A DNA stretch of 64,000 nucleotides, taken from assembly GCA_012516125.1 (NCBI GenBank), contig JAAYXB010000033.1, positions 1 to 64,000 of the forward strand. The letters run 5' to 3'. The stretch is from Bacillota bacterium (lineage in GTDB: Bacteria; Bacillota; SHA-98; UBA4971). Shown here piece by piece: positions 8,981 through 17,395 of this stretch; the stretch's first letter is position 1; the number at the start of each line of letters is the position of its first letter. Position numbers and translations under genes: made by a program. The notes beneath the pieces are model-generated. The model was not told where the DNA came from, made no database searches, and saw only the letters and a list, made by a program, of their open reading frames with translations.

Positions 8981-10140
8981 AGGGCTTTATCGAGAAGCGC
9001 GGCAACTCGTGGAGGCTCAGTGTGTACCTTGGCAAGGACCCTGTCACCGGCAAGGAAAGACGCATACGTAAGACCGTCAGGGGTTCCGAGAAGGACGCAC
9101 AGAAGGCCTTGCGTGACCTGCTGCACAGCATAGACGAGGGGACCTTCGTCGAGCCGGCGAAGATGACTGTTGAGCAGTACCTGGGGCAGTGGCTGGAGAC
9201 GCACAAAGCGAACGTCGAGCCGACCACTCACGACTGGTACGCCCTGGTGTGCCGCAAGCACATAGCCCCGCACCTGGGGCAGGTGCAGCTTCAGAAGCTG
9301 ACGCCGCTTGCCATCCAGCAGTTTTACGCGAGCAAGCTGCAGGAAGGCCGCCTTGACGGGAAAGGCGTGTCCCTCTCGCCCAACACGGTGCGCCACATTC
9401 ACAGAGTGCTGCACAAGGCGCTGAATGCTGCCGTAAAGCTGCAACTCATCCCTCGCAATCCCTGTGACGCGGTGGAGCCACCCAAAGCCGTGAAGAAAGA
9501 AGCTCGCTACTGGACGCCCGAGGAGGCGGCGCAGTTCCTGGAGGCGATTCAGGAGGACAGGCTATATGCACTGTTCTACGTGGCCTTGGGGACCGGCCTG
9601 CGGCGCGGTGAACTGCTAGGCTTGCGGTGGCAGGACGTGGACCTTAACGAGGGGCGGCTGACTGTGAGGCAGGAGATCGTGAGGAAGAGCAAAGGCACGC
9701 TCGTTAAAGCCCCCAAGACAGAGAAGAGCCGGGCGACGATCAGCCTCTCGCGTGGCGTCGTGGAGGTTCTGAAGAAGCACAAGGCGCGGCAAGCGCAGGA
9801 ACGTCTTCTCATGGGAGATCAGTACCACGACAGCGGCCTCGTGTTCACGACCTTCGAGGGGAAGCCCCTGGACCCGAGCTACATAAGCGGGGACTACTTC
9901 GGCAAGCTGATTGAGAAGGCGAAGGTGCGCAAGATAAACTTCCACGCCCTGCGCCATACTCATGCCACTATTCTCGCGAGCCAAGGGGTTCCCTTGAAGG
10001 TGGTAAGTGAGCGCCTGCGGCATTCGTCCGTTGCCATAACCGGGGACATCTACTCTCACGTATTCGCTGAGATGGACCGCGAGGCGGCTGACTCCTTCGA
10101 CGCCGCTATGCAGGCGGCAAAGGGGCGGCGGCGAGCATGA
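8977..10140 (+). CDS. tyrosine recombinase / phage-type integrase
   Basis: 387 aa; 'GTGLRRGELLGLRWQDVD', 'HALRHTHATILASQGVPLKVVSERLRHSSVAITGDIYSHV' catalytic motifs; next to tRNA-Leu. Confidence 0.95.
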   Translation: MKGFIEKRGNSWRLSVYLGKDPVTGKERRIRKTVRGSEKDAQKALRDLLHSIDEGTFVEPAKMTVEQYLGQWLETHKANVEPTTHDWYALVCRKHIAPHLGQVQLQKLTPLAIQQFYASKLQEGRLDGKGVSLSPNTVRHIHRVLHKALNAAVKLQLIPRNPCDAVEPPKAVKKEARYWTPEEAAQFLEAIQEDRLYALFYVALGTGLRRGELLGLRWQDVDLNEGRLTVRQEIVRKSKGTLVKAPKTEKSRATISLSRGVVEVLKKHKARQAQERLLMGDQYHDSGLVFTTFEGKPLDPSYISGDYFGKLIEKAKVRKINFHALRHTHATILASQGVPLKVVSERLRHSSVAITGDIYSHVFAEMDREAADSFDAAMQAAKGRRRA

Positions 10141-10228
10141 GCGCAGGCGTCGTTCCCAAATCCGTTCCCAAAGGGGTGTTCTTATGGGTCTCGGGCGGGC
10201 GGGAGACCATACGAAACCCGTACATAGC

Positions 10229-10316
10229 TGGTGCCGAAGCGGGGATTTGAACCCCGACGGCCGTAATGGCCACTAGACCCTGAATCTAGCGCGTCTGCCA
10301 TTTCCGCCACTTCGGC
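10229..10316 (-). tRNA. tRNA-Leu (anticodon CAG)
   Basis: GCCGAAG/CTTCGGC acceptor stem, long variable arm, anticodon loop TTCAGGG, T-arm CGGGGTTCAAATCCCCG, encoded CCA. Confidence 0.93.
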
Positions 10317-10431
10317 ACTTGTTCCACTGGAGCCGCGAAGCCCGCGCCCCGAGGCACGTGCTGCTCTCGGCCCCGCGGTATTCGCTTCACGGAGTTTCGC
10401 GGCATGCGCCGCGCGCCAGCCATGCACTCTG

Positions 10432-10460
10432 ATAATAGCAAAGCGTAGGCTGCGTGTCAA
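10432..10460 (-). promoter_or_regulatory. sigma-70 type promoter upstream of tRNA-Leu(CAG)
   Basis: Minus strand TTGACA-N17-TATTAT. Confidence 0.65.
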
Positions 10461-10568
10461 GGTCGGACCGCTTTACGTGTTGGCCAGTTCCTCTACCCTG
10501 AGCTACTGAGCGGGCGCGGCCCAGCATGGAGCCCCGCCCGCGCACCGATCGAAGCTAGGCACCAGCCT

Positions 10569-11789
10569 TCACTGGTTCTTCGACGCCTTCCTCTGGAGGG
10601 TTTCGAGCACTTCCGCGCCGCGATCAGGCTTCACCCAGAGCAGTTTCAACTGATCCCAGAACGCTGCCTGGAATTCGCCGCCCACGGTGTCATCGAGGTC
10701 GGCGAGGGCCACGCGCCCCCGGAGGAGTTCGGCCACTTCCCTATCCACCGGCGGGTACGAATCGATGGCCACATGGGCGTAGGTGGCGATGTGCCCGCCT
10801 TTCGTAACCTGGATCTGCTGTCCCTTGGTGGAAAGGAACGCCAGGAGCTTCTTCGCTTCCTCCGGATACTTTGTGTACGCCGGCACGAACGCGAAGTCAG
10901 GCGCGAAGACGATGCCCCTCGCGCCGGGGAGCGAGAACACGCCGAGGTCGTTCGGATCCTTGACCATGCCCGTTATCCAGCTTCCCATGAAGTATAGGCC
11001 GTAATTGCCCTGCCACCAGAGTTCCAGGGCCTGCGTCCATTCGATAGGCTCACTGAACCGGTTGGCCTTGAGGAGCGGGATGAGCCTCCCCTCGAATATG
11101 CCCTTGACCACGGGATCCGTCCAGGCTATCGTCCCAGCGGCAAGTTCCTTATGGAGCTGCGGGCCGCCGAAGGTGGCAATGAAATGTTCGGTAACGTCGG
11201 ACAGTGGCCAGCCGACGCCGTCGCCGCTCACTATGGGCGCTTTGACGCCCGGGATTTTTGAGATCTTGTCAAGCAGCTTGTTGAACTCGTCCCAATTGGT
11301 CGGGACCGTAAGCCCGTGCTTCTTGAAGAAGGACTTGCGGTACCAGAATCCCGGCTTGACCTTGCCGGTGTAAACCCCGCCGTAGAGCTTCCCGCCCGAC
11401 TTCACGGGATCCAGGGCGCCCGGCAGGAAGTCTTCATCGCGCAACAGACCTGTGACGTCCAGCACGTGCCCCGCTTCGCCCTGCTTTGTGATGAACCAAG
11501 CCCACATGAAGATTACGTCGCCTGGTGCCGTCTTCGCGGCGAACTGGGCTGGCAACTGGGCCGCGAGGTCTTCAGCTCTGTAGATGCGGTAGTCAACCTT
11601 GATGCCAGTCTCTTTCTCGAAGGCCTGCAGGACCGGGAGGAATGCTTCCATCTCAGGACCGGACCAGCCGGATATGCAGGTCAACGTCTTGCTGGCCGCG
11701 GCGGAAGCCGCGAGACTCCCCAAGAGCAACACCATCAACACGCCGAACGCGACCTTCCTGAACATTCGTTGTGAACCTCCTCCCATCAT
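10569..11789 (-). CDS. ABC transporter extracellular sugar-binding protein
   Basis: Signal peptide plus SBP family 1 features ('FEKETGIKVDYRIYRAEDLAAQLPAQFAAKTAPGDVIFMWAWF'). Confidence 0.85.
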   Translation of the reverse strand: MMGGGSQRMFRKVAFGVLMVLLLGSLAASAAASKTLTCISGWSGPEMEAFLPVLQAFEKETGIKVDYRIYRAEDLAAQLPAQFAAKTAPGDVIFMWAWFITKQGEAGHVLDVTGLLRDEDFLPGALDPVKSGGKLYGGVYTGKVKPGFWYRKSFFKKHGLTVPTNWDEFNKLLDKISKIPGVKAPIVSGDGVGWPLSDVTEHFIATFGGPQLHKELAAGTIAWTDPVVKGIFEGRLIPLLKANRFSEPIEWTQALELWWQGNYGLYFMGSWITGMVKDPNDLGVFSLPGARGIVFAPDFAFVPAYTKYPEEAKKLLAFLSTKGQQIQVTKGGHIATYAHVAIDSYPPVDREVAELLRGRVALADLDDTVGGEFQAAFWDQLKLLWVKPDRGAEVLETLQRKASKNQ

Positions 11790-12092
11790 GGGCTTTCAAG
11801 GTCTTCCCTGGAACCATGCACCCTTGCGTCTCCATGCTCGCCAGCACCGCGCCACCTCAATGGTCTGTCACACCACCTCCCTCGGCGCAACGCGCCTCAC
11901 CCCGCGCAAGCGAGGACCCCGCATGATAAGTGAGAGCCCAGACCCGTGCAACCGGTTGAACTCGTATTTAGACTTGCTCCATGCACAGGCACCGCGCCTT
12001 GCGCCCAGCATATTGGACCCATGCGCAAGCGGTTGCACATCCCATTGGTAATAGTTCGCAACTCTCTCGGAAACTCCTTCTTGTCTTGCGGG

Positions 12093-13145
12093 TCACCGGA
12101 GAGAATCTATCAGCTCGTCGAGGCCGATCTCCGCTAACGCAATTGCGTGGTCGGCAGCGCCGTAGTAGACGTACAGCCGACCATTTGAACGATGAATGAC
12201 CCCGCAGGCAAAGACGACGTTGGGATAGAAGCCTTGCGTCTCGTAGGGTGCCACAGGCCACAGGAGAGGTTCGCGCGACCGGGCGAGGACCCTCGTCGGG
12301 TCGTGGAGGTCCAGCAGTAAGGCCCCGAGACAATATGTGTTGCTCTCGAGCGCGGCACCATGGTATATGGCGAGCCAACCATGCCGCGTCTTCAGTGGAG
12401 GGGCGCCCGCCCCTATGCGGGCGCTGTCCCAGGTGCCGGGGCGCGCGCCTGCCAGGAACCGATGGTCTCCCCAGTGGACCAGGTCGTCCGAGAAGGCCAG
12501 CCATATCCCCGACGATCCGAATGGCTCCGAATTCGGCCGGTGCATCATCACGTAGCGTCCGCCTATCTTCTCAGGGAATACGGCGGCGTTCCTGTTCTCG
12601 GGCGGAAGGACGATGCCTAGACGCCTGAAGTTGGCGAAGTCCGGGGTCTCCGCTAGCTCCACACACACTCCGTGCTCGGAAACCGCCGAGAAACTGATGA
12701 TGAACCTGCCGTCGGCAAGATGCGTGATTCGTGGATCTTCGATGCCATACGTCTCATAAGCCGTGTCCGGAGCTAGCATGGGGTGTCTTTCGACATCAAA
12801 ATGACGGCCGTCCCGGCTTCTCGCAAGACGCAGGTGAGACACGGATGTCAGGTAAACGCGGCCCCTGTACACCACGAGCCTGGGATCCGAGACGTCTATG
12901 TCCGGCGAGCTTCGCGGCAAGCAAATGGCGCGCAGTTCGCGCGAGATCGGGTCAACGACGGGAACGCGTACCCAGTTGGGGTCGACCTCGCGGAAAGACT
13001 CGGCTACCCGCATGAGCAGGATCGTCTCTTCTCCGAGCTGGACTGCGGCTGGGTTGAAGACACCTACGACCCTGACCGCTTCGGAGCTCGGCTCTACATC
13101 TTCCGGCCGGATGATTGGGTTGCCTTCGTATCGAATGGCTTCCAT
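12093..13145 (-). CDS. GH130 family beta-mannoside phosphorylase-like glycosidase
   Basis: 'YEGNPIIRPEDVEP', 'ETYGIEDPRITHLADGRFIISFSAVS', 'GAGAPPLKTRHGWLAIYHGA' typical of GH130. Confidence 0.85.
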   Translation of the reverse strand: MEAIRYEGNPIIRPEDVEPSSEAVRVVGVFNPAAVQLGEETILLMRVAESFREVDPNWVRVPVVDPISRELRAICLPRSSPDIDVSDPRLVVYRGRVYLTSVSHLRLARSRDGRHFDVERHPMLAPDTAYETYGIEDPRITHLADGRFIISFSAVSEHGVCVELAETPDFANFRRLGIVLPPENRNAAVFPEKIGGRYVMMHRPNSEPFGSSGIWLAFSDDLVHWGDHRFLAGARPGTWDSARIGAGAPPLKTRHGWLAIYHGAALESNTYCLGALLLDLHDPTRVLARSREPLLWPVAPYETQGFYPNVVFACGVIHRSNGRLYVYYGAADHAIALAEIGLDELIDSLR

Positions 13146-13311
13146 CGCAGTCTCCCCAGGACATGAGATGAAATGAGATGAGATTGGGCCGATAATACAT
13201 TCAACGCGCGCCGGTGGATCCCTTCGCCCTGACGAGAACGGGACTCCGTCTAGCCGCCGGAGTGGGCCCCGTGGCTCGGTCAGTCGCAACTCACGCTTCT
13301 CGAGATTGTCC

Positions 13312-13511
13312 TCTAAGTGGGGGTGCAAAAATGCTCCCGACTCTTGGGAGGGGTTGCCGGTGATTGCACGAGGGGTGTCAAAACCCGGCTGCCTAGCCGG
13401 ACGGGACGGATTTTGTCAAGGCGCCCCGCCTGGGGCGCCGTCCCCGAGTGCAACACCGGCAACCCGGCAACTACTGGAAGAGGGGCGAGGACTAATGCAC
13501 CCTCACTTAGT
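13312..13511. repeat. GGTTGCCGGTG-family structured inverted repeat, copy 1
   Basis: Stem GGGTTGCCGGTGaTTGCACGAGGGG (13351 on) pairs with CCCCGAGTGCAACACCGGCAACCC (13442-13465); outer ends TAAGTGGGGGTGCA / TGCACCCTCACTTA. Confidence 0.65.
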
Positions 13512-13859
13512 GCCGCGATGACGACCAGCTCACGATCGGTTTTCACTACAAAGGAAAGCCTCGGTTTGCCGCAAAAGAAGAGCGAGCGCTCTTCACCCGC
13601 TCATGCCGTTATGAAAAACGTAACTTGACATCTGTGGACCATCGCTGTATAGTAGTGCCGGCGGGTAATACGCAGACTAGCGATGTTGCGCAGTCAAAAA
13701 GGAAAAGCGCCCATATGAGAACCATCACTTGGTGGAACCACAGCCCAGTGGAGGCACTGCACGGCGCAAGCGCCGCGCGGTCCCCGCGGTGCGGCGACCG
13801 GACGACAGAGCCTCCGTACACCGGAACCACCGCACAGCGTTATGGGGAGGGACGGCCTG

Positions 13860-14414
13860 ATGGACTTCGGAGAAAGACTCAGGAGGATGCGTACGAACGC
13901 TGGACTTAGTGTAAGGGCTCTTGCGGAGAAGGTGGGAGTTTCGCCTAGCTTCATTTACCAGCTCGAGCGGAATGAGACCACTCCTTCGTTCTCCACCCTG
14001 AAGCGTATCGGCAGCATTCTCGGGACGGGCGTGTCGGTGCTCATCGACGACGAGTTTCCCGAGGAGTGGGTGGTGGTGCGGAGAGCCGGGCGTCGCAAGC
14101 TCGTCACGGGGTGCGAAGGCGTCAACGTGGAGCTCTTTGCGTTCCTCGGCTCACGCAGCAAGCGCATGCAAGCGTGCGTCGTCTCGCTCGGGCCGCGCGC
14201 CAGCTATCCGCGGGAGAGCCTTGTGTACACCCATGAGAGGGACGACTTCATCTATGCGCTCGACGGAACAGTTGAGGTGTTGAGCGGGGGAAAATGGTAC
14301 CGACTGGAGCCCGGGGACGCCGCTCACTTCTCGATCCATAACGTGGACGGCATCCGTAACCCAGACAACTCGCCCGCTGCGGCCCTGTGGGTGGTTTCTC
14401 CATCTAATGTCTAG
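13860..14414 (+). CDS. XRE-family transcriptional regulator with cupin domain
   Basis: HTH 'LRRMRTNAGLSVRALAEKVGVSPSFIYQLERNETTPSFSTLKRIG' and cupin-like C-terminal half. Confidence 0.85.
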   Translation: MDFGERLRRMRTNAGLSVRALAEKVGVSPSFIYQLERNETTPSFSTLKRIGSILGTGVSVLIDDEFPEEWVVVRRAGRRKLVTGCEGVNVELFAFLGSRSKRMQACVVSLGPRASYPRESLVYTHERDDFIYALDGTVEVLSGGKWYRLEPGDAAHFSIHNVDGIRNPDNSPAAALWVVSPSNV

Positions 14415-14812
14415 GCAAGGCTGAGAATCGGTCCAGCCCGAGCCCGTGGGCCGGATCGATCTTGCGGGGGCCACTCCCGGAGCGAAGCGAGCCAAAGCGC
14501 ACAGTCGCGCCTAACTTTGTGCGAGCTTTCACAAGCTCAGGAGCGCGCTTTCCGAGGAGCCGTGCCGTAACGGGGCGTTGGGCCAGGCTACGGCGAGGCG
14601 TCCGGCCGGGGCGTGGCGAGGTGTCGCGCGAGGCGTCGCGCGACGCGTCGGACGAAGAATCGAAGGTCAAAGACCAAAGACGCCAGTCCCCGGGCTTTCC
14701 GCGCGACGCCCCGGGCCACGAGGGGTGAGAGCCTCGGGTGAGATCGCGTCCAAGGCCCGGGGCCCCGGGGCTAAGATCCGGAAAGAACTCAATGAGTTTG
14801 GAGGTAGCGTTT

Positions 14813-15430
14813 ATGGCGGTGGTAGGGAACGAGATCTTTCAGCGCAGGTTCGATAAGGTCAACAGCATCATCGAGAAGCACGGTGGCAAGGTGTCCAACC
14901 TCATAGCCATCCTCCAGGAGATCCAAGCGGAGTACCGCTATCTCCCTGAGGAGGTGCTGACATACGTCGCGACGGCCCTCGGAATACCACCGGCGACCGT
15001 GTACGGGGTCGCCACGTTTTACGCGCAGTTCTCGCTCAAGCCCAAGGGCAAGTACATCATCAAGGTCTGCGACGGGACCGCCTGTCACGTACGCGGCTCC
15101 GAGAAGCTTCGCTACGTGGTGCGGGAGAAGCTGGGGCTCGATGACTCCAAGGACACCACTGATGACCTCAAGTTCACCCTTGAAACGGTGTCTTGCATCG
15201 GGGCGTGCGGACTTGCGCCGGTGGTCACCGTGAACGACCGCGAGGTGTACGGGCAACTGACTCCAGAAGCGCTCTCGATAATCCTCGACCAGCTTGTGGC
15301 AAAGGAAAAGTCCAGCGACGGGACCAGCGGCGCCAATTCCGATGCTGACGCTGACGCTGATGCTGACGCTGATGCCGCCATTGATTCTACGCGGGCTGCA
15401 GGAACTGATGTGCCAGGAAAGGGGTGTTAG
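14813..15430 (+). CDS. NADH dehydrogenase/hydrogenase 24-kDa [2Fe-2S] subunit (NuoE/HndA-like)
   Basis: 'LPEEVLTYVATALGIPPATVYGVATFYAQFSLKPKGKYIIKVCDGTACHVRG'. Confidence 0.92.
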   Translation: MAVVGNEIFQRRFDKVNSIIEKHGGKVSNLIAILQEIQAEYRYLPEEVLTYVATALGIPPATVYGVATFYAQFSLKPKGKYIIKVCDGTACHVRGSEKLRYVVREKLGLDDSKDTTDDLKFTLETVSCIGACGLAPVVTVNDREVYGQLTPEALSIILDQLVAKEKSSDGTSGANSDADADADADADAAIDSTRAAGTDVPGKGC

Positions 15431-17379
15431 GAGTGTCGGTGGTGCTGAAGACCCGACAGGACGTTGAGTCATTTGCGGATGAGATGAGGAGAGCGTTGGG
15501 TCGCCAGAAGGTGCGCGCCCTGGTGTGCGCCGGGACGGGCTGCATGGCGAACGGCTCGCTCAAAGTATACGAAAAACTCAGGGGCCTGGTGAGGGCGAAG
15601 GGTCTTCTGGTCGAGCTCGACATGGCGCGCGATGCCTGCAGCGGCGCCGGCGCAGTCGAAGGGACGAAGGTGACTTCGGATAGGACGGCTGGCCCCACGA
15701 CGGCCGCGATTGGCGTTTCCATTAGCGGTTGCCACGGGTTCTGCCAGATGGGCCCGCTCGTCCGCATAGAGCCGCAGGGTATCCTGTACGTCAAAGTAAA
15801 GCCCGAAGATGTAGAGGAAATCGTCGAGACGACCCTTGTCAGGGGTGAGGTAGTCGAGCGGCTTCTCTACCACGACCCGTCCACCGGCGAGCCCGCCCGC
15901 ACGGAGGACTCGATCCCGTTCTATCGCAGGCAGGTCAGGGTGGTCCTGGCGAACTGCGGGCGCATGAATCCCGAGGACATCCGCGAGGCCATCGCCCACG
16001 GGGGCTACCAGGCCATCGCGCGCATCCTCGACGGGATGACGCCGGAGCAGGTGATCGAGACCGTGACCGCCTCAGGCCTTCGGGGCCGCGGCGGCGCCGG
16101 TTTCCCGACCGGACGCAAGTGGTCCTTCGCGCGCGCGGCGGTGTCCGACAAGAAGTACGTGATCTGCAACGGAGACGAGGGAGACCCTGGCGCCTTCATG
16201 GACCGCAGCGTCATGGAGGGCGACCCCCACAAGGTCATAGAGGGGCTGATGATAGCGGCCTACGCGATCGGCGCGGACGAGGGGTTCATCTACGTCAGGG
16301 CCGAGTACCCCGTCGCCGTGAGCCGCCTCAAGAAGGCGGTGGAGCAAGCGCGAGAGTATGGCCTGCTCGGGCGCGACATCCTGGGGAGCGACTTCGCGTT
16401 TGACATCACGATCAAGGAGGGCGCCGGGGCGTTCGTATGCGGCGAAGAGACGGCGCTGATCTCCTCGATTCAAGGCAAGCGCGGCATGCCGAGCCCGAGA
16501 CCGCCCTACCCGGCGACGTGCGGCCTTTTCGGCAAGCCGACCGTCATAAACAACGTGGAAACCCTGGCGAACCTGCCGTCCATCATTCTCAAGGGGCCGG
16601 ACTGGTTCAGGTCCTACGGAACCCCAACCAGCCCGGGCACGAAGACGTTCGCCCTGGCGGGCCAGGTGGCCAACACGGGCCTCGTCGAGGTCCCGATGGG
16701 TCTCCCCTTGCGCGACCTCATCTTCGAGATCGGGGGCGGCATAAGGAGCGGCAGGAAGTTCAAGGCCGTCCAGATAGGAGGGCCGTCAGGCGGCTGTCTC
16801 GGCGAGGAGCACCTTGACGTCGGTCTGGACTACGAGTCGCTGGCAAAGGTCGGCGCGATGGTCGGGTCAGGCGGCATGGTGGTCATGGACGACACTGCGT
16901 GCATGGTGGAGGTCGCCAGGTTCTTTATGAAGTTCACGCAGAGCGAGTCGTGCGGGAAGTGCGTCCCGTGCCGGGAGGGCACAAGGCAGATGCTGGCCCT
17001 CCTCACGAAGATCACCGAAGGCAAGGGGACGCCTGACGACCTAGAGCTTCTGCAAGAGCTTGCGCTCGCGGTGAAGGACGGGTCCCTGTGCGGCCTGGGC
17101 AAGACCGCTCCGAACCCCGTCCTGACGACGCTCAGGTACTTCCGTCCGGAGTACGAGGCGCACGTCGTCCAAAAGCGCTGCCCGGCTGGGGCGTGCCAGG
17201 CGTTACGCGTGTACTCCATCGACGCGTCGAAGTGCCGCGGGTGCACTCTGTGCGCGAAGGTGTGCCCTGTCGGCGCGATCTCGGGTGAGCGGGGCAAGCC
17301 CCACGCCATCGACCCGGAGAAGTGCATCAAGTGCGGGACCTGCGCCGAGAAGTGCAGATTCGGCGCCATACGGGGGTAG
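15424..17379 (+). CDS. NADH-binding hydrogenase subunit (NuoF/HndC-like)
   Basis: 'RGRGGAGFPTGRKWSFA', 'ICNGDEGDPGAFMDRSVMEGDPH', 'SCGKCVPCREGTRQM', C-terminal 2x[4Fe-4S]. Confidence 0.95.
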   Translation: MLGVSVVLKTRQDVESFADEMRRALGRQKVRALVCAGTGCMANGSLKVYEKLRGLVRAKGLLVELDMARDACSGAGAVEGTKVTSDRTAGPTTAAIGVSISGCHGFCQMGPLVRIEPQGILYVKVKPEDVEEIVETTLVRGEVVERLLYHDPSTGEPARTEDSIPFYRRQVRVVLANCGRMNPEDIREAIAHGGYQAIARILDGMTPEQVIETVTASGLRGRGGAGFPTGRKWSFARAAVSDKKYVICNGDEGDPGAFMDRSVMEGDPHKVIEGLMIAAYAIGADEGFIYVRAEYPVAVSRLKKAVEQAREYGLLGRDILGSDFAFDITIKEGAGAFVCGEETALISSIQGKRGMPSPRPPYPATCGLFGKPTVINNVETLANLPSIILKGPDWFRSYGTPTSPGTKTFALAGQVANTGLVEVPMGLPLRDLIFEIGGGIRSGRKFKAVQIGGPSGGCLGEEHLDVGLDYESLAKVGAMVGSGGMVVMDDTACMVEVARFFMKFTQSESCGKCVPCREGTRQMLALLTKITEGKGTPDDLELLQELALAVKDGSLCGLGKTAPNPVLTTLRYFRPEYEAHVVQKRCPAGACQALRVYSIDASKCRGCTLCAKVCPVGAISGERGKPHAIDPEKCIKCGTCAEKCRFGAIRG

Positions 17380-17395
17380 AGGAGGGAACCAGGCT

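Larger units (their letters stand above)
1503..10285. mobile_element. Integrative element A in tRNA-Leu(CAG); excised length about 8.7 kb
   Basis: Direct repeats at both ends, tyrosine integrase next to the intact tRNA, excisionase-like HTH proteins, Rep/primase-like genes and iterons inside. Confidence 0.85.

Noticed and set aside
14430-14790. GC-rich GCGTCGCGCGA-type repeats before the NuoE-like gene
   Set aside because: Short, irregular repeats explainable by composition; no clear symmetry or family elsewhere in the window.
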